DNA from: an uncultured marine group I thaumarchaeote
Lineage (GTDB): Archaea > Thermoproteota > Nitrososphaeria > Nitrososphaerales > Nitrosopumilaceae
Assembly (NCBI GenBank): GCA_902514275.1
Contig: CABXQD010000001.1
Coordinates: 62,001 to 126,000, forward strand
Direction: 5' to 3'
DNA: 64,000 nucleotides
The translations under genes and the position numbers were made by a program. This document shows, piece by piece, positions 49,359 through 58,962 of this stretch; positions within the stretch are counted from its first letter, which is position 1; each line of letters starts with the position of its first letter. A model generated the notes under the pieces. That model searched no databases. It was given only the letters and a program-made list of their open reading frames with translations, and was not told where the DNA came from.

Positions 49359-49541
49359 ATGAATTCTATGGATGCAAAATGTCCTGAATGTGAAAGAGTT
49401 GCAGTTTTAGATGATGATGTAACTAGTGTGAAATGCCCTCATTGTAGTTTTGAAGCCGATTATGATACTTATCTTGAGATTATGAAAGATCATGCAATGA
49501 ACATGGCATCTGATTATATTCCTGATCGACCTGGAATGTAA
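49359..49541 (+). CDS. small zinc ribbon protein
   Basis: CPECERVAVLDDDVTSVKCPHCSF. Confidence 0.75.
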   Translation: MNSMDAKCPECERVAVLDDDVTSVKCPHCSFEADYDTYLEIMKDHAMNMASDYIPDRPGM

Positions 49542-49664
49542 TTACCAGTAATTTCCTTTATCTGAGCAATCTAAATGGGCACCACAATTTGGACAAAACA
49601 TATGACATGCTTGCATGTCTACCATTTTATTTTCACATCTTGGACACGTGATTTTTTCTGCCAT
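49542..49664 (-). CDS. small zinc ribbon protein (40 aa)
   Basis: Manual translation MAEKITCPRCENKMVDMQACHMFCPNCGAHLDCSDKGNYW*; not in track. Confidence 0.75.
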   Translation of the reverse strand: MAEKITCPRCENKMVDMQACHMFCPNCGAHLDCSDKGNYW

Positions 49665-49738
49665 GACTATCTATGAAAATCTTGATTTAAAAATAATGTC
49701 CAAAGGTTAATTAGTACTTCAACTTTTTTTTTGAATAC

Positions 49739-50137
49739 TTGGTAAACTTCAAGCTTACAATATCTGACATTAAAGGAAAATCTCTATCTAAAGAGCTTAA
49801 AGATAGTGATGCAAATCCATTGTTAGGATTACAATTAGGAAATGAAACAGATGCCACTGTTGTTGGTCTTAGTGGAAAATTAAAACTAACTGGTGGTAGT
49901 GATAAATCTGGAGTTCCTATGAGAGATGACGTTCATGGTTCTGCAAGAAAACGTGTTTTACTTTCTAAAGGCGTTGGATTACAAGATGCAGAACATGGGG
50001 ATAGAGTTAGAAAATTAATTCGTGGAAATACAATTTCTGAAGAAATTTATCAAATAAATTGTAGATTTGATGGCGAATTACCAGTAGAAGCACCTGCTGA
50101 AGAATCAGCTGAAAAAACTGAAGATAAGAAAGAATAA
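49739..50137 (+). CDS. rps6e: 30S ribosomal protein S6e
   Basis: LTGGSDKSGVPMRDDVHGSARKRVLLSKGVG and RKLIRGNTISEEIYQIN; TTG start. Confidence 0.95.
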   Translation: MVNFKLTISDIKGKSLSKELKDSDANPLLGLQLGNETDATVVGLSGKLKLTGGSDKSGVPMRDDVHGSARKRVLLSKGVGLQDAEHGDRVRKLIRGNTISEEIYQINCRFDGELPVEAPAEESAEKTEDKKE

Positions 50138-50168
50138 CTTAACATATACCGATTCTATATTTTGACTC

Positions 50169-51431
50169 ATGCATTGGAGAGATACACTTCCTGATTGGTA
50201 CATCAAAAAATATGGTTATCAACCATGTGTAAACATTGGAACTTCTGGACATGTAGACCATGGAAAAACTAGTCTTATTCAAGCATTAACAGGTTCATGG
50301 ACTAGTGTACATAGCCAGGAATTAAAACGTGGAATTACAATACGTGTTGGTTATTCTGATGCTGCTTTTTACAAATGTAAAAAATGTGAAGAACCTTTAG
50401 GCTATTCCACAACCCCAAAATGTAATAATTGTGGGGATGAAAGTGAATTATCTCGAGTTGTAAGTTTTGTTGATAGTCCTGGACACGAAAGTTTGATGGC
50501 AAATATGCTTTCTGGTTCTGCATTAATGGATGGTGCATTATTACTTGTTGCAGCAAATGAACAAGTTCCTAAACCACAAACAAAAGAACATCTTTTGGCT
50601 TTACAAACACTTGGTATTCAACAAATAGTTGTACTTCAAAACAAAGTAGATTTACTTTCTTATGATGAAGTAATGGGAAATTATAAAGATATTACAAAAT
50701 TTGTTAAGGGAACTAATGCAGCTAAATCTCCTATTATTCCAATTTCTGCTCAATCAGGATTAAACCTTGATGCATTAATCGGTGCTATAGAATCTTCAAT
50801 TAAGACACCTGAACGAGATGAAAAAGCTGATCCTGTAATGCATGTTTTACGTTCTTTTGATGTAAACAAACCTGGTATCAAATTAAAAGATATCAAAGGA
50901 GGTGTAATTGGTGGTAGTTTAACTCAAGGAATTTTTAATGTTGGTGATGAAATTGAAATTAAACCTGGTTTGATGAATGAAAAAAAGAAATCCTATGAAC
51001 CCATTCTTACAGAAATTACTTCATTAGGAACTGCTGCAGGAATTGTTGAATCTGTAAAACCTGGAGGTTTAGTTGCAATTGGTACAAAATTAGATCCATC
51101 AATGACTAGAAGTGATTCATTTATTGGTTCAGTAATTGGAAAACCAGGAACACTTCCTGAAAATTCTACTTTACTAAAACTTGATGTTAATTTATTCGAT
51201 TCAGCTGTAGGTACTACTGAAGATATTAAAGTTAAACCAATTCAAACAGGTGAATTATTACGATTAAACATTGGAACTGCTCCAGTATTAGGTAAAGTCA
51301 CTAAAGTGAAATCATCCAAAATAGAAATCGAACTTAGACGACCTGCTTGCATCTTTGAAAATGGACATGTAGCAATAAGTAGGAGAATTGCTGAAAGATG
51401 GAGATTAATTGGTGCAGGTATAGTTGGTTGA
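50169..51431 (+). CDS. translation initiation factor aIF2 gamma
   Basis: NIGTSGHVDHGKTSLIQALTGSWTSVHSQELKRGITIRVGY; DSPGH; NKVD. Confidence 0.97.
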   Translation: MHWRDTLPDWYIKKYGYQPCVNIGTSGHVDHGKTSLIQALTGSWTSVHSQELKRGITIRVGYSDAAFYKCKKCEEPLGYSTTPKCNNCGDESELSRVVSFVDSPGHESLMANMLSGSALMDGALLLVAANEQVPKPQTKEHLLALQTLGIQQIVVLQNKVDLLSYDEVMGNYKDITKFVKGTNAAKSPIIPISAQSGLNLDALIGAIESSIKTPERDEKADPVMHVLRSFDVNKPGIKLKDIKGGVIGGSLTQGIFNVGDEIEIKPGLMNEKKKSYEPILTEITSLGTAAGIVESVKPGGLVAIGTKLDPSMTRSDSFIGSVIGKPGTLPENSTLLKLDVNLFDSAVGTTEDIKVKPIQTGELLRLNIGTAPVLGKVTKVKSSKIEIELRRPACIFENGHVAISRRIAERWRLIGAGIVG

Positions 51432-51792
51432 AGTAATCTGTGACACTAATTTTTTAATTCATTTAGCAACTAGACGAATCAAAAATATTGATAATTTGGA
51501 TATGGAAATAGGTTCAATTTCATTTGTTGTTCCTGAAGTTGTTAGTAATGAATTAATAAAATTACAAGAAATTCCAGAAAAAAATCAAGAAATAACTATG
51601 ACATTAAATTTCATTAAAAAATTTAAAATAATTTCTATTAATGGAACTTATGCCGATCAAGAATTAATTAATCATGTAAAAAACAATCGAAGTATAATTG
51701 GTACAATGGATAAAGTACTTAAAAATAAAATCAAAAAACTAGGAAGTTCTATTTTATCTATACATAACGATAAAATTGTTCTTGAAAGTTAG
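51424..51792 (+). CDS. PIN domain protein (Fcf1-like)
   Basis: VICDTNFLIHLA, VVPEVVSNELIKL, IGTMDKVLKNK; TTG start overlapping aIF2 gamma. Confidence 0.85.
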   Translation: MVEVICDTNFLIHLATRRIKNIDNLDMEIGSISFVVPEVVSNELIKLQEIPEKNQEITMTLNFIKKFKIISINGTYADQELINHVKNNRSIIGTMDKVLKNKIKKLGSSILSIHNDKIVLES

Positions 51793-51817
51793 TAAGCTTT
51801 ATTTTAAAAATAACTAA

Positions 51818-52255
51818 TTGAATACTATGTCTGAATTTTCTATAACAAGTTCTAATTTTGATGATGGTGAAGAAATTCCTAAAAAATTTGGTTACAAATT
51901 TGAAAATAAAGAACCTAAATTAGATTTTAAAAATATTCCAAAAGGTACTCAAAGTATTGGATTAATTATGGATGATCCTGATGCAATGGCTGCTGTTGGA
52001 AAAATTTGGGTTCATTGGTTGCAATATTTTGATTATCCATCACAAAATTTGATTTTAGAAGGAAAAACAGATTTTGGTGAAATTGGATATGGTGGACCAG
52101 CACCACCTAATGGACGTCATACATACATCTTCAAGGGTTATGCACTTGATGTAAAATTAGATTTGAAAGAAGGTTATTCTAAACAAGAATTAGAAAATGC
52201 AATGAAAAGTCATATTATTGCAGAAGCAAAATTAACCGGAACTTTTACGCCTTAA
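51818..52255 (+). CDS. PEBP family protein (YbhB/YbcL-like)
   Basis: SIGLIMDDPDA, VHWLQYFDYP, YGGPAPPNGRHTYIFKGYALD. Confidence 0.93.
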   Translation: MNTMSEFSITSSNFDDGEEIPKKFGYKFENKEPKLDFKNIPKGTQSIGLIMDDPDAMAAVGKIWVHWLQYFDYPSQNLILEGKTDFGEIGYGGPAPPNGRHTYIFKGYALDVKLDLKEGYSKQELENAMKSHIIAEAKLTGTFTP

Positions 52256-52265
52256 ATTTTATTTT

Positions 52266-52421
52266 TTAGGAATATCTTTCTGCTAACCTATATCTCATGT
52301 ATTTATCATCTGGTGAAAATTTAGCAGGATGTACTGATTTTGTTTCTCCAGTACATTTTGGACACTTGTCTTTTAATGTATAATGACTACATTTTGAGCA
52401 TTTTCTTAATTGAAATCTCAT
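52266..52421 (-). CDS. nop10: H/ACA RNP protein Nop10
   Basis: Manual translation MRFQLRKCSKCSHYTLKDKCPKCTGETKSVHPAKFSPDDKYMRYRLAERYS*; next to aIF2 alpha; not in track. Confidence 0.92.
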   Translation of the reverse strand: MRFQLRKCSKCSHYTLKDKCPKCTGETKSVHPAKFSPDDKYMRYRLAERYS

Positions 52422-52422
52422 T

Positions 52423-53214
52423 TTAATTTTCCCTTGTCTTCTTTGAATCTTCTCTGGTAAATTTGAATGAGCCTTTTTTCTTTTCTATGTTGGTTTGAAT
52501 TTCTTCAATAATTGGTTTTAATGATTTTTCAGCAGATTTAAAATCTTCAGAAGTAATTGATATTCTATATTTCGGTGCTCCTAGATATGTAATATCCATT
52601 GTTGAATCTTTTTTAATTACATCCAATAATGTTTTTTTAATTATTTCAACTCCATCTGATTTGTTATTTGTTATTTCCATAATACCTCTAATTTCTACTG
52701 ATGGTAGTTTAATTTTCGAACATATTTCTTCAATTGCAGTTGTAGTTTTTTTTGCAAGTTTAAGTTCTTTAATTACATCAATTCCATTTCTTGCAATTTC
52801 CATAAATGCATCATAAACTGAATCAAATTTTGTATAAATTTTATCTTCTATTTTTTCAATTTCTTCATCTGTTAATTTTGTCTTGTCTTGTACATTTTGT
52901 AATAATGTTTTGCCTTTTTCATATTTTTTAACTTCTTTTAGTTTCTGCTTTTTTTGATCTTTTGATACTTGTTTTAGTGACAAGTCTATATCTCCTGCTT
53001 TTACTTTTTTTACAAGTAAGACTTTTTTCTCTCCATCTTTTACAAATCTATTAACTGATCTAATCCAACCAGGTGCTATTTCTGAAATATGTAAAAACCC
53101 TTGAACGTCATCATATTCATCTAATGTGACGTAGGCTCCATGATCCATTACTTTAGTTACTGTGGCTAGAATAATTTCGCCCTGTTCAGGCATTTCTTGA
53201 ATTTCAGTAGACAA
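52423..53214 (-). CDS. translation initiation factor aIF2 alpha
   Basis: S1 domain GEIILATVTKVMDHGAYVTLDEYDDVQGFLHISEIAPGWIRSVNRFVKDG. Confidence 0.96.
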   Translation of the reverse strand: MSTEIQEMPEQGEIILATVTKVMDHGAYVTLDEYDDVQGFLHISEIAPGWIRSVNRFVKDGEKKVLLVKKVKAGDIDLSLKQVSKDQKKQKLKEVKKYEKGKTLLQNVQDKTKLTDEEIEKIEDKIYTKFDSVYDAFMEIARNGIDVIKELKLAKKTTTAIEEICSKIKLPSVEIRGIMEITNNKSDGVEIIKKTLLDVIKKDSTMDITYLGAPKYRISITSEDFKSAEKSLKPIIEEIQTNIEKKKGSFKFTREDSKKTREN

Positions 53215-53254
53215 TTCTTCTAAAACTTTCCAATCTGTACATTAATGTTGCTCG

Positions 53255-53788
53255 TTAGAAATCAATCCCTTCTTTTGCTTTAATACCCTGTTGAAATGGA
53301 TGCTTAATTTCTCTCATTTCTGTTACTAGATCTGCTGCCTCAATCACTTCATCTTTGGCATAATTTCCTGTTAATACTAAATCTACATTTTCAGGTTTTG
53401 AATTAATCAAGTCTAAAACATCTTCTAGTGAAATTAAGTTCAAATTTACTGCATAATTTATCTCATCTAAAATTACTATATCATATTTTTTAGATTGAAT
53501 TTTTTCATTACTGATTCTAATTGCTTCTTTTGCAACTCTTTGATGATCTGTTTTTGGACTTTTATCATCTATAATTCCAACAAATCCTTTACCTATTGCA
53601 ACCATTTCAAATTCTGGTTCTAATCTCTTTGATGAATCCATTTCACCATAATGCCATGAACCCTTGATAAATTGAATCATACATATTTTCTTCTTATACC
53701 CTGTAGCTCTTAATGCAATTCCTAATGCCGCAGTTGTTTTACCCTTGCCTTTTCCTGTATAAACAATAGTTAGACCATCTTTTTCCAT
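53255..53788 (-). CDS. cobO: cob(I)alamin adenosyltransferase (CobO/BtuR type)
   Basis: VYTGKGKGKTTAALGIALRATGY, VILDEINYAVNLNLI, LVLTGNYA. Confidence 0.94.
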   Translation of the reverse strand: MEKDGLTIVYTGKGKGKTTAALGIALRATGYKKKICMIQFIKGSWHYGEMDSSKRLEPEFEMVAIGKGFVGIIDDKSPKTDHQRVAKEAIRISNEKIQSKKYDIVILDEINYAVNLNLISLEDVLDLINSKPENVDLVLTGNYAKDEVIEAADLVTEMREIKHPFQQGIKAKEGIDF

Positions 53789-53873
53789 AATTACTCATTA
53801 ATTTTTATCAGTAAAAACATTCGTTATTTTTTCAAGGTATCAATTTAAATAAAAAAAAAATTCTACACATGCA

Positions 53874-55229
53874 TTGAAAATAAAAAGAATTGTTTTAGCT
53901 GGAGCAACTAGCGGTGTTGGAAAAACATCGATCACATGTGCAATTATCTATGCTTTACAGAAAAGAGGTTTTTCAGTACAACCTTTCAAAGTAGGTCCTG
54001 ATTATATTGATCCTAGTTATCTTTCAACTATTTCAAAAAATGAAACATACAATCTTGATGTTTGGTTAATGGGTCAAAAACAAGTTTTAGATAGTTTTGT
54101 ATCTCATTCAAATTCTGATATTTCAGTAATTGAGGGTGTAATGGGATATTATGATGGATTTGAGGGAAATTCTAATTATGCTAGTACTCATCATGTTGCA
54201 TCTATAACTAAATCTCCTGTAATTTTAGTATTGGATGCAAGTAAAACTGCACGTTCCATTGGTGCAACTGCTTTAGGATTTCAAAAATTTCATAAAAATT
54301 CAAGAATTGTAGGCATTATTTTAAATAAAATTGGAAGTAAAAAACATGAAATTCTTTGTAGAGATGCTTTAGAAAAAACAAAATTACCTATTATTGGTGT
54401 AATTCCAAAAAATGCTATCTTAAATTTAGAATCAAGACATCTTGGATTAATTTCTACATATGATAATAAAATTTTAAAAAATAAACTTGAAAAAATATCA
54501 AAAATTATATCAGAATCATTAGATGTAGATGAAATTATTAAAATTATTAAAAATCCTACATCTCTGTCTAAAAATAAACAAAATGCAACTAAGAAAACTA
54601 AAGTAAAAATTTCTGTTGCTTTAGATAACTCCTTTAATTTTTACTATGATGATAATTTGAATGCATTAAAACGCCAAGGTGCATCACTAACTTTTTTTAG
54701 TCCAATTAAAGATAAAAAAATTCCAAAATGTGATGGACTATACATTGGTGGTGGATTTCCTGAAATCTTAGGTAATGATCTTTCCAAAAATCAAATTATG
54801 AAAAAATCAATAAAAAAATTATCTGAAGATAACTTTCCTATTTATGCAGAATGTGGTGGGTTGATGTATCTAACTAAATCTATTACTAATAATGAAAAAA
54901 AATACAAAATGGTTGGTCTTTTTGATGCTGAAACAATAATGACGAAGAAAATGAGGCTAAATTACACAAAAGGAAAATTTTCTAATAAAAATATTCTATC
55001 TGATACTCTACATGGATTTCGTGGTCATGAATTTCATTACTCTCAATTAGAATCCGTATCATCTGATTCACAATTTGCTTTTAGTTTAGATATTGGAGAA
55101 GGAATAAAAAATCATCAAGATGGGTTAATACAAAATAATACTCTTGCTTCATATGGTCATCTTTATTTTGATAGTTCTAATTATGCTGAAATTTTTGTAA
55201 AAAATTGTTTGAATGAATCACGTAAATAG
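53874..55229 (+). CDS. cbiA: cobyrinate a,c-diamide synthase
   Basis: GATSGVGKTSITCAIIYAL, GPDYIDPSYLS, YIGGGFPEILG, YAECGGLMYLT; TTG start. Confidence 0.95.
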   Translation: MKIKRIVLAGATSGVGKTSITCAIIYALQKRGFSVQPFKVGPDYIDPSYLSTISKNETYNLDVWLMGQKQVLDSFVSHSNSDISVIEGVMGYYDGFEGNSNYASTHHVASITKSPVILVLDASKTARSIGATALGFQKFHKNSRIVGIILNKIGSKKHEILCRDALEKTKLPIIGVIPKNAILNLESRHLGLISTYDNKILKNKLEKISKIISESLDVDEIIKIIKNPTSLSKNKQNATKKTKVKISVALDNSFNFYYDDNLNALKRQGASLTFFSPIKDKKIPKCDGLYIGGGFPEILGNDLSKNQIMKKSIKKLSEDNFPIYAECGGLMYLTKSITNNEKKYKMVGLFDAETIMTKKMRLNYTKGKFSNKNILSDTLHGFRGHEFHYSQLESVSSDSQFAFSLDIGEGIKNHQDGLIQNNTLASYGHLYFDSSNYAEIFVKNCLNESRK

Positions 55230-55316
55230 AATTATTAAATTATGGACAAAAATTAATCATTTTTAATTAAATTTCTTAATTTATTACACTTGTTCAAAAT
55301 TACAACACTTTGATAA

Positions 55317-55964
55317 TTAATTAGATGATTCTGCTCTAATTAATTTGAAAATTGCATTAATTATTGCTGAAGCTGAAGAGCTTCCCCCTTTTCTTCCTAA
55401 ATTAGTAATGAATGGAGTTCCTTCTAACTTTGATAATTCTTCTTTTGACTCTGGTGCACAGATAAATCCAACTGGAATTCCTATGATTAATGCAGGTTTT
55501 ACTACTCCTTCTTTTATCATTTCAATTACTTCCATTAATGCAGTTGGTGCATTTCCTATCACAACCACCCCACCATCAATATCATTTTTTGCAACTCTCA
55601 TTGAAACTTGAGAACGTGTTTTTCCTTCATCTTTAGCTTGTTGCATTATTTCTGGATTAGATATATTACAAATTATGTCATTTCCAAAATCTTTTGGATT
55701 TTGTTTATTGAGTCCACCTATTACTCCATTTACATCAACTACAATACTACAGCCGTTTTTTAGAGCATTCATTCCACTTTCAATAGCATCTTTTTGAAAA
55801 ATAAGCCTATTTTTATCGGCAAAATCAAAATCTGCAGTAGAATGAATTATTCTTCTTACAATAGGCCATTCCTTTTCATTATAATTATGTGAACCTATTT
55901 CATCTTCAATCATTTTCATACTAGCGTCTTCAATTGATTGGCCTTTCTTAGTTTGCATTCTCAA
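55317..55964 (-). CDS. cbiC: precorrin-8X methylmutase
   Basis: RRIIHSTADFDF, VVVIGNAPTALMEVI, GIPVGFICAPESKEEL, RKGGSSSASAIINA. Confidence 0.95.
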   Translation of the reverse strand: MRMQTKKGQSIEDASMKMIEDEIGSHNYNEKEWPIVRRIIHSTADFDFADKNRLIFQKDAIESGMNALKNGCSIVVDVNGVIGGLNKQNPKDFGNDIICNISNPEIMQQAKDEGKTRSQVSMRVAKNDIDGGVVVIGNAPTALMEVIEMIKEGVVKPALIIGIPVGFICAPESKEELSKLEGTPFITNLGRKGGSSSASAIINAIFKLIRAESSN

Positions 55965-56700
55965 CTTCCTTTGCTCTTTCCAATATTAAATCTACCATTT
56001 TTTGATCTGTTCCAATATGTTTTGTAATGTAACTTTTTTCAATTTTTGAGTTTTCCAATGCAGGGATTAAATCATTATTGATATCTGTTTTAACATGTGC
56101 TCCTTCATGAAGAAAATAAAATACATTTACTAGAACATTTGGATTATTTTTTTCACAACTTTTAATTCCTTCAAAAATATCTGGTTGTTCTATTTCTAAC
56201 CATGATCTACTTACATTTCTGTAACTATCTTTTAATTCATTAACAATGTAATCAAGTGATCTTTGTGCATTAGGATCTACACTTCCATGACCAATTATCA
56301 TGACGTCTACTTCTTTATTTTGAAGAGTAATTTGATTTTCTTTTAATGTTGAGTTTACTCTACTTTGAACTATTTCTACCAAAGTTTTATGCATCATCAT
56401 TGGTTTAGTAACAAGAAATTTTATTTTAGTATCTTTTTGTAATTTCATTACATCTGTTACGGCATTTTTAACTTTTTTTCCTGGATATAGAAAATATGGA
56501 ACTATTGTAAGTGTATCAATATCTTGTTTTAAAGATTTTTCAACTCCATCCTCAATATATGGTGGTTCCACTTCTAAAAAGCAATAATCAACAAAAGTAT
56601 AGTCTCCTTTATCTCTAATTCCTTCACAAATTATTTCTAATTCTTCAGATGCCTCTCTTTGCCTACTTCCTCTATCAATTAGTAATAATCCTCGTTTCAA
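55948..56700 (-). CDS. cbiX: sirohydrochlorin cobaltochelatase
   Basis: LLLIDRGSRQREASEELE, VPYFLYPGKKV, IGHGSVDPNAQRSLDYI. Confidence 0.88.
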   Translation of the reverse strand: MKRGLLLIDRGSRQREASEELEIICEGIRDKGDYTFVDYCFLEVEPPYIEDGVEKSLKQDIDTLTIVPYFLYPGKKVKNAVTDVMKLQKDTKIKFLVTKPMMMHKTLVEIVQSRVNSTLKENQITLQNKEVDVMIIGHGSVDPNAQRSLDYIVNELKDSYRNVSRSWLEIEQPDIFEGIKSCEKNNPNVLVNVFYFLHEGAHVKTDINNDLIPALENSKIEKSYITKHIGTDQKMVDLILERAKEVENAN

Positions 56701-57755
56701 TCTATTTTCCTCGCAATTGCTACTGTTAAATTTGGAGGGAATTTTTGTTTTTCTACAATCAATTCCCCTTTTGATACTTTAATTGCAGCAGCTTCAGAAA
56801 CACTTGCAGTTCCTTCAAATGCTTTTACTGTAGTAGATGGATTTGGAGTAATAATTTCTGCAAGTTCATCCCTATCAACATATTCTACAGGTACTTGCAT
56901 TTCTTTTCCAAGATCTATTAATCCTTGAACATCTTCAGGTTTTTTTATTGAAACTAACTTTGCAATAGATTTTGAACTTAAATTGAATTTTTTTAAACAG
57001 TGTTGTATTCCTTCTTTGATTGTATCTTTTGTTGTATCCCAATGTAACCCAATACCAATTACTAAACTTTGAGGACGATATATTACAGATTCTTGAGATA
57101 ATTCATTATCAATAATTTCATCTGAAATAATAAGATGTGCTTTAGAATTTGATTTTTTTAATTCTTCTAAATTATTGTAAATTGTAACATTTTTTGGTAA
57201 TTCTTTATACCATTTTTGATTACTTGTTTGTTGAAAAACACCAATAGATTCTGCATTTACCATATGTGCACTAATTTTAGTTACTGTTGTTTCATCATCT
57301 ATTTTCCAACCAAATTCTCTACCTACTAAATCCACTGCAATTGTTTTGTTTACATCTGCAGCAGTGGTAATAACTGGTAAAGCATTTAATTTTTCAGAAA
57401 TTTCTTGAGTTAATTCATTTGCTCCACCAATATGTCCTGATAAAACACTAATTACAAAATTTGTTTTATCATCAATAACAATAACTGCAGGATCAGTTTT
57501 CTTATCTTTCAAATATGGTGCAATTAATCTAATTACTGCACCTAAAGAAAAAAGGCAAATTAATGCATTAGAATTTTTAAAAAGTTCAATAATTTTATCT
57601 GATGTAGGCTCAGAATACCATGTAATCTTATTATTTTCATTTGATAATTTACCCGGTGCAAAAATTTTCCAATTAGGATAGATAGTTTGTAATTTCTCTC
57701 CAATATTAATACCATTTTTAGTAATTGCAAGAACTGATACATTTTCCATAATCAA
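56697..57755 (-). CDS. cbiG: cobalt-precorrin-5A hydrolase
   Basis: SLGAVIRLIAPYLKDKKTDPAVIVID...LSGHIGGANELT; C-terminal VIGIGLHWDTTKDTI. Confidence 0.93.
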   Translation of the reverse strand: MIMENVSVLAITKNGINIGEKLQTIYPNWKIFAPGKLSNENNKITWYSEPTSDKIIELFKNSNALICLFSLGAVIRLIAPYLKDKKTDPAVIVIDDKTNFVISVLSGHIGGANELTQEISEKLNALPVITTAADVNKTIAVDLVGREFGWKIDDETTVTKISAHMVNAESIGVFQQTSNQKWYKELPKNVTIYNNLEELKKSNSKAHLIISDEIIDNELSQESVIYRPQSLVIGIGLHWDTTKDTIKEGIQHCLKKFNLSSKSIAKLVSIKKPEDVQGLIDLGKEMQVPVEYVDRDELAEIITPNPSTTVKAFEGTASVSEAAAIKVSKGELIVEKQKFPPNLTVAIARKID

Positions 57756-57786
57756 AACTTTCTAACTTTAATAAAATACCTTACTC

Positions 57787-58884
57787 TTATGATTCTCTAG
57801 CAAGTATTTGCCCTTCAAAATCAAACAATATCACATCTATTGGAACTTTTTCTTCAGAATGTTTTCTCATATGCTTGTAGGTTTCACTACAAATTAGTTC
57901 AAAAAATCCAGAAACATTATTTTCTTTAATTATTTCTGAAACATGTCTTGCTGTATTTGCTTTTTTAACACTTTCAATAACTTTTTCATTAGCATTTGCT
58001 TTTTTTGCTAACTCTGATAAAAAATTCATATCTACTTTTGATCCTTTAACATGAGTTTGTTTAACTCCTGCAGCCATTTTTGCAAGTTTTCCAATAAATC
58101 CAACTACATATGCTTTCTTGATATTTTTTCTACCACATTGTTGTATTGTATATCCTGAGAAATCTCCCATTTGTACAAAACAATGTATTGGTAAATCTAC
58201 AATTTTTTTTGCATATTCTTCACTTCTTCCACCAGTTGTTAATACTACAGTTTCATTTCCTGCTGCAATTGCAACATCTAAATTTTGTCTAATTGATGCT
58301 GCATAGGATGCTGTAGAAAATGGAATTACAATTCCACTAGTTCCTAAAATTGAAATTCCATCTTTGATACCTAATCTAGGATTGTCTGTTTTTGGTGCTA
58401 ATTCTTTTCCTTTTGGAACTGAAATTATAATTTTTATTCCTTTTTTCTCAAGAATTTCTTTTCCAGCTTCTCTTAGATTTTCATTAATCATTTTTTTAGG
58501 TACAGGATTAATTGCCGGTTTTCCAATTTCTAACCCTAAACCTGGTTTTGTAACAATTCCAACACCATCTCCCCCATCAATATCGATTTCATTTACTTTT
58601 TCTGTAAATGATAATTCTACAATTATTTCAGCACCATGAGTTACATCTGGATCGTCTCCACCATTTTTTATGACAGAACACTTTGCTTTTTCATTTTCAA
58701 ATTCACAAGATTCAATTGGGATTTGAATAAAAGATCTTCTGGGTAAAATAATACCTACATTTTGGATTTTTTTTTGATTAATAATTGATAGTAATGCAGC
58801 TTTTGCAGCAGCAGTTGCAGAACTTCCAGTAGTATATCCTGTTTTTAATTCAATTTTTTCCTCTACCACACTTTTTACATTCAT
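57787..58884 (-). CDS. cbiD: cobalt-precorrin-5B C1-methyltransferase
   Basis: LKTGYTTGSSATAAAKAAL, GGDDPDVTHGAEI, GEIGKPAINPVP-like region. Confidence 0.95.
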   Translation of the reverse strand: MNVKSVVEEKIELKTGYTTGSSATAAAKAALLSIINQKKIQNVGIILPRRSFIQIPIESCEFENEKAKCSVIKNGGDDPDVTHGAEIIVELSFTEKVNEIDIDGGDGVGIVTKPGLGLEIGKPAINPVPKKMINENLREAGKEILEKKGIKIIISVPKGKELAPKTDNPRLGIKDGISILGTSGIVIPFSTASYAASIRQNLDVAIAAGNETVVLTTGGRSEEYAKKIVDLPIHCFVQMGDFSGYTIQQCGRKNIKKAYVVGFIGKLAKMAAGVKQTHVKGSKVDMNFLSELAKKANANEKVIESVKKANTARHVSEIIKENNVSGFFELICSETYKHMRKHSEEKVPIDVILFDFEGQILARES

Positions 58885-58962
58885 TTTCTAGTATTAACTC
58901 TTATTTCATCAATTTTGAAATTTTCTGAATAGATTTAAAATTAAAAGTAAATTTAGATAATC

